The notes under the pieces are model-generated. The model was not told where the DNA came from and ran no database searches. It saw nothing but the letters and a program-made list of their open reading frames with translations. A stretch of DNA of 64,000 nt from Golubevia sp. BC0850 (lineage: Eukaryota > Basidiomycota > Exobasidiomycetes > Golubeviales > Golubeviaceae). Both the position numbers and the translations under genes were made by a program. This document shows, piece by piece, positions 1 to 11,131 of this stretch. The stretch spans positions 1 through 64,000 of the forward strand of contig JAAVVG010000042.1 of the NCBI GenBank assembly GCA_012976225.1, in the 5' to 3' direction. Numbering within the stretch: the first letter of the stretch is position 1; every line of letters starts with the position of its first letter.

Positions 1-1669
1 CTGCTTGACTAGACGGACAGACATATGTTGAGGAACCTAAGTCTGACACTGAGACTGATGGTCTCGGAGGTTGGAAGTATTGGAAGTTGTGTTTCAAGGC
101 TTGAGACTCAGAGGGTTGTTCTTGATAAAGATGGCAGAACGACTCTTCGGGTTTCATTCTTCCAGTAGCTGGAGCTTCAAAGGGTAAACCAAAGCTGAAG
201 TCTTCATTTCCACTTGACGCAGTCTCAAACGAATCAAAGACACTTTGATCTTGAAGGGATTGCTCTCCAAAGGAACTCGGAGTTCCAAACCCATCCTTGT
301 CTCCTCTTCTCCTCAAATCCAACATTGCTTCCAATTCGACAATCCTACTCTGAGCTCTAGAAGAGTATGACACCAAGCTGTTGATGCTCTCCTGATATCT
401 AGATCCACTTTCTATTTCTCTTAACTCGGCAGCATCCCTCCTCTGAATCTCAGCTTCGACTTGGAGTTGAGTTGTGTGTTGACTTTGAAGAAGTTGAGAG
501 CATTGGATCTTATACCTGGTCACTTGGTCGATGAGAGTACTTTCTAGGATTTCCATCTTCGTTTCTTGGTCTTGAGCATCACTCGATCTAGTCTTCATAG
601 CTCCATCGAAGTTTTGAATGGTCGTCGCTTTAACTTTCGAGTAATTCAGAGAGTCGTCGTTAGGAGTTTGTTGGTTCTCTCCAGCAGCTGCATCGAACCA
701 ACCTACCAGGCCAGAAGTCTGATAGCTACCCGGGGTATCTTGATCATTGAACTCTGGAACGATGGCTGAAAGAGCTCTAGAGCGACTTGGTGCAGAAGGT
801 CTTGCAGTAGACGAGGAGGCTCCAGTGTGGGTAGATACCGGTCCTCTGACAGTCTCCAGGGCCGTCTCCAGTACTTTGAGTGCTGTCTCTTGGGTGGGTG
901 GAATGTGAGGATGAGAGCAAGTCGCTGCGACCTTGACGAGGTTCGATCCGTCCAAACTGCCGTCGATTGTCAGACGAATCGATTCGACATCAGGGTGGAA
1001 TGGTGATGGAGGGCGTGAAGTCTGTCGAAAGAAACATCAGTAGAAGAGAAGTGGTAAGATAGAGATCTCCAAAGAACTCGAAAGAACTCGAAAGAGGCAT
1101 TGGAAGCATACAGTCAGACCTACCGATTGAGATAGGGGAGGAATGCGACTGTGTTTGACAGCCTCATGCAGCTCCTTTCGAATCGAAGAAGAAAAAGGAG
1201 AAGTCAGTACTATGCAGGAGAGATCTAACTAAGCTAAAGGATTGCCAAACAAAGAGAACATTGAACTCACTTTGAATCCTTTCAAGACTCCGACCATGAC
1301 TTCTCCAAACCTCCTGTTACTGCTACGCTCCGCATCTTTCAGGTTCTGATCCATCTGAGAGCTAATCCTCTGCAGCTCAGCTTGAATGTCTTCGAATCTA
1401 AAATCGCTCGAATAGGTTCCAGAATCATCATGATCTCCACTTGCTCTTCTCTTCGGATTTCTGCGATTCAATCCTTGCTCTGAAGGTCGGCTCGTCGAAG
1501 CTTGACTGTTGCTTTCATTAGTCTTGGGAGAAGTAGAAACTTGATCTCGCTCTTGTTTTCTGCCCATTTCCATCTTGACGTTGTCGGAGATGGTAGAAGG
1601 TCGACGAGAGGAAGAACTTCTGTTTTGTAAAGAGAGGGATAAAGAGCGAGTGGGATCATTGACAGCCAT
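1..1669 (-). CDS. Coiled-coil protein of unknown function (partial, runs off left edge)
   Basis: Three exons can be followed: 1271-1669, 1124-1174 and 1-1021. They join in phase 0 at GTGAGT and GTAGGT donors, and the third exon stays open to the window edge. The start ATG at 1669 gives MAVNDPTRSL. The visible protein is about 490 residues. Its N-terminus is rich in Ser, Arg and Lys and low in complexity. A helix-forming stretch (FEDIQAELQRISSQMDQNL) follows, then a Ser/Pro-rich linker. The last 150 residues are rich in Gln, Glu and Leu (for example QVTRYKIQCSQLLQSQH) and look like a coiled coil. No catalytic motif is visible and I do not recognise the family. The gene model is good, but the function is unknown and the C-terminus is missing. 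Confidence 0.7.
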
Positions 1670-2656
1670 CCTTTTATAGCGAAATTCAGATCTTTAGACC
1701 CTGAAGAGGAAAAGGAGATAGGAGACGATCGGAGAAATCACAGTGAAATGTTGGTGATGAAGTGATGAAGAAGGGTCAGTCTAATCTGCTTTGGGCTGGA
1801 AGTGGGCGAGATCTGAGACCTACTGCGAGATCTACCCCTTTCGGGTCGGCTGACAAAATTCCGAAATGACATTCAACGGTTCCAACCAATTGTACTTCTG
1901 ACATTGAGACATTACAGAAACGATATGTATGTAGAACATGGAAGAGTTGAGGCGAAAGGTCAGAGAGAAGTAACAGCCTTTCTCTCCTTTTTGAGTGTTA
2001 ATTTAGGCGTATTCGGTGTTGAAAGTAAGCTACAAGAGAACTTCTAACAGAAAACTGATGATCTAGAGGCACTAGGTCACCATAAACAAAATAAAGCAGA
2101 AGAATTGGCGGGAGAAAGCGAATTCAGTGAACAGAGCTAGAGAGCTAGAACCTCCAAGAAAGGTAAATCCAGCTGGAATTTGTGTTTGCTTTTGAGTGAA
2201 CTGAAGTACTCCTGGCTAAAGAAAAACGAGAGACAATTTGGAGGCTGACGTGGTTGCGATTGTAGGATTCATTGTCCAGGGTCCTTCGGATCCATCGTCT
2301 CTGACGACGCTCGTTCGGTTGGCACACAAACTATCATTGTCCTCGCCACCAAGGAAGGCAGCAGTTTTCCTAACAAGTCTAAAAGCCTCATCTTCTTCCA
2401 ATCATAGTTTTTTTACTGGTTAAATCCTTTCAGTTTTGCTGGAAGGTGGATTTTGAAAGCCAGAAAAAGGGTTTCTTTTTCAATTAAGAGGATGGGGGTG
2501 TGTTTAGGGTTAACCAGGCTGAGAAAGAAAAAGGGTGCTTAGCCAGAACTCGAGATAATCTATGGGCGAATGAATTTGTATACTTAGTGGAAGAGAATTG
2601 AGCGGCAAAAGGAAAGGGGGAAATTGCCGTGGAGGGAAGAAAGGGCAAAAAGAAAG
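1670..2656. other. Intergenic stretch, no convincing gene
   Basis: This interval separates the coiled-coil gene from the initiator tRNA. The only coding-like piece is an open frame on the minus strand around 2216-2400, beginning EEDEAFRLVRKTAAFLGG. It has no supporting splice partners and may be a relic exon. The rest, including the 2400-2650 part just downstream of the tRNA, shows nothing I can name. Confidence 0.5.
2647..2651 (-). terminator. RNA polymerase III terminator of the initiator tRNA
   Basis: Five T residues in a row on the minus strand begin six bases after the discriminator base of the tRNA. This is the usual Pol III stop signal and marks the 3' end of the primary transcript. 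Confidence 0.7.
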
Positions 2657-2761
2657 TAGCTGGAAGTGGTCTCGATCCACCGACCTTTGGGTGTCAAGTC
2701 AACTGCTAACAAGTTAGATGGTTATTATGGGCCCAACGCTCTTCCACTGAGCTATCCAGCT
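2657..2761 (-). tRNA. Initiator tRNA-Met (CAT) with a 33-nt intron
   Basis: The minus strand folds as a full cloverleaf. The 7-bp acceptor stem AGCTGGA pairs with TCCAGCT, and the discriminator is A. The D-arm is GCTC/GAGC and the anticodon stem TTGGG pairs with CCCAA. Eukaryotic initiator hallmarks are present: the A1:U72 pair, a three-G/three-C anticodon stem, and A54 with A60 in the T-loop (ATCGAGA), replacing the usual T54. The anticodon loop is CC-CAT-A, so residue 33 is C, as in plant and vertebrate initiators. A 33-nt intron sits at the canonical site after position 37, giving 105 nt in all. Internal promoters fit: A-box TAGCTCAGTGG and B-box GGATCGAGACC. A Pol III terminator follows. 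Introns in initiator tRNA genes are, to my knowledge, less common than in elongator tRNAs. Confidence 0.93.
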
Positions 2762-3055
2762 GAACTGATTGATGTATATAATTTTGAAAAAGTCCAATAG
2801 ATCACCTGAGTGAATTTTCGAGAAACAAATTGTTGATAGAACGCGCTCAACCAGCTCAGAGCACACAGAATACTCCTTGCCCCCGCCGTCTCCCCGATTT
2901 CTGGCTCTTTTTCCCCCTTAAAAGCTATGGAGGCATAGTTGGGTCTCCGAGGTACTCGGACTGCCCTTCAGCGTCAGAGGAGATAGAGGGAATCATGTCC
3001 TAACCGACCTCTGCTTCTTCTTTAATCATTCCAAATTTCCCCCCTTATTACGTAT
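2762..3055. repeat. Upstream flank of the tRNA, duplicated near 10.4-10.7 kb
   Basis: The sequence beyond the 5' end of the tRNA recurs at about 10454-10725 in the same orientation. Shared blocks include CTCAGAGCACACAGAA, TTTCTGGCTCTTTT, GGGTCTC and CCGACCTCTGC. By eye the copies differ at roughly one base in five. No protein is apparent. The duplication covers tRNA 5' half plus 5' flank, so it is not a classic tRNA-headed SINE, whose body would lie on the 3' side. Confidence 0.75.
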
Positions 3056-3375
3056 CCTCGATTACACGATGCTTGACTAAAATTTCTTTATATTTTGCCT
3101 TCCAATACGTTTGACTGGTGAGAACTCAACTTCTACAAGCATGAGCCTCACCCCTCGACCTTTGTAGAGTGCAAAAGTGCGATTTTCCTGAGGTGAAGTA
3201 CGTAGAGGTCACTGGAATCCTCTCGGCTGAGCTCGTAAATATATACAGCTGTGCTGGTCAATGACGGCATTCTATAGAATGGGAGCAGGTGGCGACGCTC
3301 CCTCCTCTTGACTCCATGCCGCCATCTACACCTGAACTAGAGTAGACTCGAAAATTCTCAACAAATCACTTAAAT

Positions 3376-5799
3376 TTGTATCCACTCAAGAAGATCAAAC
3401 GGAAATGGAGCTCATCGCTTCCCAGCTGGAGTATCGCACCTCAGGTCGGACCTCTTCCAATGTGGCAAAAGAAGGCGTGCATGGGACAACAAGGCCAGGT
3501 CGGACCTCTTGAACGGATGACATCAATCAAAGGGAACATTCCAATGGAAGGAAAGGCTCCAAATTTGATCTTGTCACAGCAAATCTTTTCTTCCATCATT
3601 CAAAACTTCTTCTTGCACTTCTCTCTCCTCTCCGTCTCTCTAGATTCACTTGAAGCGTCCAGATGGAAACAACAAATCAGAGCAGTGATTAAAAGTGGAC
3701 TATGTTCATATCAGCAAAAGCATCTCCAAAAGATATTGAGTCTCGCAAACTCTGGACAGCTTTTGCTTTCACAGCCTTTCGAACCAATCTTACTCTTTCC
3801 TCCTCCCTCTCTTCTCAAGACTACGATATGGATAGAATCGAGACCTTCAACTCCAGATCAGCCTCCAGTGCTTCAACTCAAGACCTAAGACTCCTTGGTC
3901 TCTGATTCACTTTTGTTTCGCAAGGTAGATCTAAAAGGTGCTTCAAGCTATCGTTCTCTCACAGCTACCCTTCTGAGATTTAGCTCTCTCTTAGAAAGGA
4001 AGCTAGTGGAGGTGTCCATGCATCTCGAACACTTTTACTTAGATGAAACCTACTATCTCTATCGTGGTTGTCGAAGTGATGAGTCGCCGATCAAGGGATT
4101 GGCGCCGATCCTAGACATTCTCACTTTATCTAAAAAGACTTCGAGTAAACTTCACCTTCGAGCTACACCTCCTCCACCAATGTTTGCCTCAGCGACACTT
4201 TTCGGACAGATTATGATGTTTTAAAAAATTCAAAAGCTTTTGATCATCTGGAAGAAATAGAAGTAGAAGCTCCACTCCCGGTCGGTTTTATCTCAATTTC
4301 AAATTCTAAAAGATTAATCTTTAACGACGCTTGCTTAGATGATCCACCGATCGACTCTGCTGAATGTGTTGAGCTTATTATTGTTATCAAGAGCTATATG
4401 AAAGGAATCTTCAGCAGTGTAGTGGCTAGATCAGGAGTAGAGGTTGAACCAACAGTCATTGAGGAGCTAGGAGTTCAAGAATCAAGAGTTATGAAGAGCC
4501 CGGCAGACACCCCTTGTTGGGCAACAAGCTCCCCTAGATATGGGTTGTCTAGATGGGGAAGTCTATGGTTAACTAATAATCGTGCATTCGATGAGTTTAT
4601 CCAAGAGCTGGTGGAAGCTACCGCTGAATCTTCTCTTCCGAATAGCCAACTAATGAAGAACATCACTGTCGACCTAGACGACTTGTATTCGGATCCTAAC
4701 TCTTTCTGGCATTCATGGGCATCACCAAAAGTCTCGACGCTGTTCGGAATCCTCACTTTATCAGCTCATTCTCTTAAACAGCTCAACTTGACTTTACCTG
4801 CATTAGACCCAATGCAGATCTTCTCATCCACTTCGAATCTCTTACCCACCTCCATCCCCTACTCCTGTCAATCCAACGTCATGTAGAGAGATTACTCGAC
4901 TGATTCAACACCTCAATTCATTTCATCGGCTTGAAGAGGTTCGCTTAGTAGCCCCAGCTATGATTAAACTCGTGTCGAAGTCCAGTACAAGATCTTCACG
5001 CATCGAGGGCCAGGATAATAGAGATGTTAATGAACTTGGATGGCCAAGAGGACAGTCAGGATATGCTGAGTTGATTCGGGAGGCAAATCGGTTTGCTTCT
5101 AATAAAGCTCCAGGTGATGGAGTGACTAGAGAATTTGAAACAGAGTGTACCAATGCTATAGACGTGCAAGTGATCTAGGGAGTAAAGAAGTGTCAACATG
5201 ATTTAGGGGATTTGGATTTGGATTTCGACGAATGCTATACCGTTCGAGAAACCTTCGAGATGTCGGTAGGCTGTAAGGATTTGAAGTCTCTCTCGCTCTG
5301 TTTCATAGGACCTGATGTTCAAGACGAAGAACCGAGAAAGATCTTCAACACTCTCGGAATCAACTGCACCCCGAACCTCGACTGCTTGTCGCTCTGTTTC
5401 AACAAATGCGGTCTATTCTGGGATGGTTCTCTCTTTGAGTGGGCTGAAGAGGTAGTGGAGAAGAAATCTGGATTTTCTCTATGTTGTGAAAGCCTAGAGC
5501 TGGTGATTAAAGGAAGCTCTATTGGGTCAAAGTCTTTCTTCTCCTTTCTGAAGGCCATTGATGATGAGGACCTGAAATATCTAACCATCAGTGTAGGAGC
5601 AGTCGCACTTCCTTTCCATGAACAACCACCAGAAAAAGCTCTGTCGTTTCCACAACTAGGGAAGCTTACTCTTCGTGGAAACGGAGAACTCATCAACCTT
5701 TTCGCAACCTTCAACTATCCCAGTGTCTCCGAATTAGATCTGAAAGCAACATGTGGAGACCCAGCTATCAAACTCAACTTCAACGACTTCTTCAAGTGA
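3376..5799 (+). pseudogene. Decayed F-box/leucine-rich-repeat-like host gene
   Basis: A series of open frames on the plus strand (3376-3888, 3895-4224, 4398-4886, 4960-5178, 5212-5799) reads as one gene of the basidiomycete F-box/LRR type, cut by stops and frame changes. Family-like blocks are SDSLLFRKVDLKGASSYRSL just after the expected F-box position, and repeated Leu-rich strands such as LKSLSLCFIGPD, NLDCLSLCFNKCG and LGKLTLRGNGELINL. The intact C-terminal frame (5212-5799, 195 residues) ends at a TGA at about 5797. Some interruptions could be introns, but in-frame stops between the blocks and the lack of a clean F-box start favour a pseudogene. Intact relatives would act as substrate adaptors of SCF ubiquitin ligases. 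Family assignment rests on pattern only. Confidence 0.5.
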
Positions 5800-6648
5800 T
5801 CGACGCAAGCGTCTGAGACTTAGAGTCAACTGATCAACTCAAGAGTAACGGAGAATTAGAAGGGAGAGGAAATTGAAGAAGGGAGTCTAGAGATTTCTAG
5901 GTTGGAGAAAATTTGGGTTGAGGTTGACTCGAAGTGTTTAGAAGGGAGAAGGGAACTGAATCTAGGAGTATCGACAAACGAATAGATGTGGGGGAAATTG
6001 AGATGGACAATAGAATGAGAGACCTTCTTCGAGATAAGGAATTCTGACCGATAGTGAGCCGAAGAATCGAGATCGAATCCGATGAACGCCTCTTTCTGAG
6101 ACTGAGCAGCCTGCCTTAGAGTCGATCGATCCTGACATCCCTAGAACTGATTCGATGCCGCACTCTCACATCTCCACCCACTCAGATTCGAATAGAAGAC
6201 TGAAATTTTTGGTTCCTAAAAGGAAAGACGTGACTACAAAAGAAAAGGCAGACAGAGAAGAAGGAAGAGATGGAGATCGATTGAACTTCGAACTTCAAAG
6301 CAGCGGCCTATCCCAACTCTGACAACCTGGCGCAGAAGTTCGAATAGAAGTGATGATTGAAAAAAAGGATGCTTGCGTGAGATTGATGATGACGTCCGTA
6401 ACGATTGAAAGGTTTGAATGCGCGAGTTGATGATTGGATTGGGTGACCTATAATAAAAAATGCTGAGAGAAAGAGTGTGTTGAGTGTGGATTCTTCGATT
6501 CTAAAATTGAATTTTGATTTTGAGTTTTCTAGTATGTTGATCGGTTCTAGTCGATAGGTCTTGAGGAAGAGATTTCATTTGCTTGCTGTTTTTGATTCTT
6601 GATTCTTCCCCCTCCACTTTCTATTCCACAAAGAGGAATCTGATCTCT
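5800..6648. other. Intergenic stretch upstream of the CDC7 3' end
   Basis: No open frame here shows coding character or splice partners. It holds the 3' flank of the LRR-like relic and the 3' flank of the convergent CDC7 gene. Nothing repetitive is evident. Confidence 0.5.
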
Positions 6649-9600
6649 TTAGTGAATGGCTTGTTTATGATGATGACTCCCTCTCATGTCAACAGCATTT
6701 CCATCCTGTCTTTCCCAACTGAGGTTTTCCTCTTCTTCCAACTCCTCGTCTGGCCTCAAGAAATTAGACTCCAAAGCATCGAGAGCAGTGACTCTTCTAG
6801 TGCAATCAGTGTGAAGACAACCTTTGAGCAAGCTGAAAGCGTCTCTGATGTCTTGAGTGTACTGCTCTGGATCTGGATGATCACCTGGATCCATGATCGA
6901 AGGGTTCAAACGAAGAACGAAATCTTGAAGTCTGCCATTTGGAGTTTGAGCTGGTACTGTTGGAACTGAGCATTGAAAAGTACGATCTAGATGGGGAAAT
7001 AGATAGGACAGGAGGCGAGGGGGGAACGTGTGAGTTTTGGTTTAAAATTACGGAGGTGAAGGTGAAGAAGGAGCTTCTCATTTGACGTCCTATTTGAGCT
7101 CCAGGTCTAGAGTGAAAGACTGAGTAACTCACTGTGAAGCATTGCTGCTTGTTCCATCTTGTGCTTGCCAAAGATGGTTGCCAATTCCAACAGAGCCTCG
7201 CAATCGTCGTTAGAGTTGAAGAGAGGGAAACGCTTGGTCAAGAAGGCTAGAAGGATAATCCCTGCTGACCAGATGTCGACGGCTGAGAGGAGAAACAAGA
7301 AAAAATCAAAGAACGACGTTCAGAAAGGACGAAGGGAATGAAGAGAGAAGGAGAGGGTAGGAAGCGTTAGTGAAAAGACAAGCAGTCTATCGTGAACTGC
7401 GATGCGAACTTTGAAAAGAATTTCTGAGCTCTTAGATTCGCAGATTCTTTCAAACTCACCGATGTGTTGGTCTTGGCATTTCAGAAGAACTTCAGGAGCT
7501 CTGAAACCACGAGTTCCAGCACGGTTGGCGCGACAACTTGGTCTGAGAGTAGAACAGAAGAAGAATGGGAGTAAGTGGACGCACCATTTGGACAGACTGA
7601 TCAATCAAACAAGTCCGTCTAGAAGAAGAATCACTCACTTGGAATCATTCTTCAAGTATCCAACTCTCTCTGGTGGTCCCATTCCACCAGCTCCGCCAGA
7701 TCCTCCACCTCTAGGTTTAGAGGTTTGACCGTGATTAGCGAGAGGTCCACCAGGTTGAGTATGAGTACTGAAGACTTCGTGATTCAGTTTGACAACTCCA
7801 TGGAGATTTTCGGTATCAGGACAAGTGTGATGACACTTTCCGTGCCATTCACTTGGGTCGAAACGCTGGACGAGAGAGAAGAAACGAAGATGGGAAATCG
7901 AGGTGTGAGATCGGTGAAGGCAAGAAGTCAGAGTAAGAAAAGGCAAATCGGATCCGAAGAAGAAGAAACAGAGAACGGGAGAGCTCTGTTCCAAAGAAGA
8001 GCGTCCGTCCACCTCTTCTCTTTCCTCCAACCCCACGCTCCGTCTTTTCTGAACTCAAGTCTTGCCTTTTCAGCTCCCACTTTATCAGCTCTTCAACTTT
8101 GTCAGCTCTTCAACAACTCACCTCAGCTAATCCAAAATCACAGAGAACTCCTTCGCCGGTTCTAGTGTCATACAAGAAGTTAGCTGGTTTGACGTCTCTA
8201 TGCATGATACCAGCCTGATGAGAATCAGCAAGAGCGTTGAAGAGGCAGCGAAAGTAGTCCTTCATGTCAGAGATTGGCATGATACGGTAGTAATCCTGAG
8301 AAAAGATGGGTGGAGAGAAGAGTCAGTCCAAGTTCCGAGGCATCGGTGAAGTGGATAGAGGGAAGGAGAAGTCGAAGAAGCGGTTGCAATGTCGGAATCG
8401 AATATGGCTGGCAGATGAAGGGAAGAGATTTAGGGAGAAAGAAGGGTTCTTTCTGTGGAGAAAACTCACACGGAAGTCACGATGACGATTGTAAGGCATG
8501 ACAGCTACGATTTGATCCTCTGCACGAAAAGCAGTGATCAGATAGGAGATATAGGAACTTCCGCTGTGAATATCAAATCCGTTCACAGCCGAAGGTGTCA
8601 GCAGGTCCGAAAAGGAAAAAAAAGTGGAATGTACGTCAAAAAGATTAGAACTGGTTTTCAAACTTTCTGTCTCGTCTGCTTTCCACCTCTTTCGCCAGAA
8701 GAGAAACTAAATACTGACCGTAAAGCTTCCATTATCATCAACTCATTATGAATTCTCTCTGGAGAGCTAGTAACGTAAATACGCTTTAGAGCTACGTAGA
8801 CATTTCTTCTTGGACGAAGAGATTGAGGTGAGTGAGAGGAAGAATTCACGTTTCCAGTCCATTCGTAGTTGTCATAAGCTAGATGGTGGAGATCGATAGC
8901 TTTGTAGACTGAGGAGAAGGTACCTGTTGCGAGGGAAGACAGAGGGGGTTGGAGGAGGGCATTCAAATCAATCTGAAGTTGGAAGAGACAACCCTCTCGT
9001 TTCCTGATTGGAAGGTATCAGTAATTATTGGTTTTCTCCCTAGAAAATAGACATAAGAGCTTCTTTCCGTTTGGTTACCTTCTCTACCAATCTGCCCTTG
9101 CCCAGCTGCTCAACTCTCAGAAACACTCACCTTCACCAAGTTTGTCTACGATCTTGTACTGATCCAAGCCTTGAATAGTACTTTCCATGTCATAGATTTC
9201 ATCTTCCAACTTTTCTTGTTCCTGTGAGATGGGAAGAAGAGATGATTCAGATGCAGATTCTCACCATCCCAAAGCGGAAAGCTCCCTCTCCCCTTCTCTC
9301 CCCCGTTCCCCGTCTAGTTGCCTGTGACAATGATTCCATCATGAATGTGTACTCACGCCTTCACTTCTAGAAGCCATTTCACTACTTGGATCACTTTGAG
9401 GTTCCATTTCACCCTGACCCTCGATTTCATTCTCAATCATTCTCATCTCCTCATTCTCCATATCTGAGTAATCCATTTCTATTTGACCTAAATCTGGATC
9501 AGTACCTGGAATTCCAACTGAAGCAGCTTGATCTCCAAAGGAAGTTGATCCACAATTTGGATTTGGAGAAGTGGAATATTGTTGTTGTTGAGGAGAATGA

Positions 9601-9773
9601 GAACGAGAGTAGGAATGAGAACGTGAGATCTGATTGGCTGAACCAGTTGAATTTCCAGGTGCATTCATTGGAGATCTTGATTGAGTTTGAGAACGAGTGT
9701 AATGAGTTGAAGTTTGTTGAGTTGCTTGTGCTTGTTGGTTTGGAGAGTTTGGGAAAGGAGAAGCTCGATGCAT
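6649..9773 (-). CDS. CDC7: Cdc7-type protein kinase (DDK catalytic subunit)
   Basis: Nine exons join in frame to 585 residues: 9357-9773, 9131-9221, 8719-8923, 8470-8563, 8122-8295, 7639-7865, 7460-7542, 7133-7282, 6649-6965. Residues 1-139 are a Gln/Ser-rich, acidic, probably disordered tail. The kinase domain begins at LDQYKIVDKLGEGTFSSVYK (glycine loop) and shows VALKRI (ATP lysine), the Cdc7 signature YLITAFRAEDQIVAVMPYNR, HRDVKPANF (catalytic loop), DFGLAE (Mg binding), an insert of about 75 residues with CHHTC (kinase insert II, characteristic of Cdc7), then GTRGFRAPEVLL and VDIWSAGIILL. In known fungi Cdc7 with Dbf4 phosphorylates the MCM helicase to fire replication origins. ATG 9773 is preferred, since the in-frame codons just upstream contain no other ATG. 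All key kinase residues are present. Confidence 0.93.
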
Positions 9774-11131
9774 CTTGACACTCAAGTTTGAAGGTGCGAG
9801 CTGATTGAGCTCTGAATGTTCCTTATTGGTTCTGCTTGTAAATCAACAATCGATAGTTAGTCTCAAAAGATGGAGAGAAGAGAATGAAGGGAGATCCTCC
9901 CTCCAAGACGCGTTCTCCTCGTGACGTGTCTCTGCACGGACCTTTAGCATCTTCGTTCGCATTCACTCGCCTTCTCCTTAGGAGGAAATGGGAATGAAAC
10001 CGTCCACGTCCTCCAAAATCAAGTATACAAACGGCAGGAGAGGAGCAGATCATCTCGCCAAGAATACTTTGCCAGCCTCTTTCTCCTGGTTTGACCTCGC
10101 TCTCTGTTATCCGGTGGCACTTCAAGCCTGTAACTTAAGTTCAATTTGTCTCTGGTAGTAGTAGTGGTCCTGCAGAGGTCCAACAGACCCCTGCCAATGA
10201 AATTAGGGATGCGAAGATTGCCTCTTCTCTTGAAGGTTCTAAAGTCGAGGGTTTCGCTTCCTTCTCCCCACCTTGGGAGGAAAATGGAGTCCTGACAAGG
10301 GTTGCGACGCTTTCAGTTTTTCTGATCAGGTCAGAGATTTAGGAGACAGGGGCTACAGCACCCACCCTTGTATGATATGGGCTCCCATTCGACTGAATCA
10401 CTGAAAAGATGGTTATTATGGCTCCAGACTCTCTTCCACCGAGCTATCCAGCTAAAATGCTTGATGTATGGTTCAGCGAAAGTATCCCTTGGGTTAGCTG
10501 GGCGAATTCCCTAGATCTTGTTTGGCGACAGAACACTCAATCACCTCAGAGCACACAGAAAACTCCTTGCCCACGCCATCTCCCCAATTTCTGGCTCTTT
10601 TCCCCCCTATTAGAGCTGTGGAGACATAATTGGGTCTCGGAGGTACCCAAATGGACCCTGAGCGTCAGATGGAGAGAGAATGAACCCGACCTCTGCCTGT
10701 TCTTCATCATTTCAGTTTTTGCGATCTTGAAGATCCCCTTACTTTTCGTCTATCACACTCTCCTTTCAGACCCTTTCCTTTTATTTCTCGAATTTCAAAC
10801 CCACTGACTCCAAAACTAAGGCTTTGAAGAGCAACCTCGAAAAGGGGGTGGCAAACATATCCCTCCCGTTGCCCATCAAAGCGACTATTTGCACTCAAGG
10901 GTACATCCCGGGACCTCACAGTCCTGGTTCCGAAGAGTTGAAATCCTGCTGGAGGCGAACAGCGGACCTGTGTTCACTAGTGTGACGGAGTGGGGCGGCG
11001 GAGCAATCCTCAAGTTACCTTCACGCCCCAAATCGTCTCGTACATCACTCATCAAATCAGTTGTGCTAAGAAGTCAGCATTCCAAATTTTTACATTAGCT
11101 AGAACACGACAAGACGATTAACATAAGGTGA
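9774..11131. other. Intergenic stretch containing the duplicated tRNA half
   Basis: Apart from the duplicated segment at 10408-10725, I see no gene here. Open frames of 100-130 codons exist on both strands but have no conserved motif. The 10409 frame is simply the duplicated tRNA flank read as protein. Confidence 0.5.
10408..10725 (-). repeat. Duplicated initiator-tRNA 5' half plus flank (tRNA pseudogene)
   Basis: 10408-10453 on the minus strand matches the first 46 bases or so of the initiator tRNA gene at 2761, through the anticodon loop into its intron (AACCAT). The rest of the tRNA is absent. The A-box is kept (TAGCTCGGTGG) but there is no T-arm and no B-box, so it cannot make a tRNA. 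The matching 5' flank continues to about 10725. The GC-rich anticodon stem has been lost, as the copy reads CTGGAGCCATAA in place of TTGGGCCCATAA. Confidence 0.8.

Noticed and set aside
9386-9778. 130-codon plus-strand frame opposite CDC7 exon 1
   Set aside because: It mirrors the Gln/Glu-rich N-terminus of CDC7 and has no splice or start support.
10409-10807. 132-codon open frame on the plus strand
   Set aside because: It reads through the duplicated half-tRNA and its non-coding flank, so the frame is accidental.
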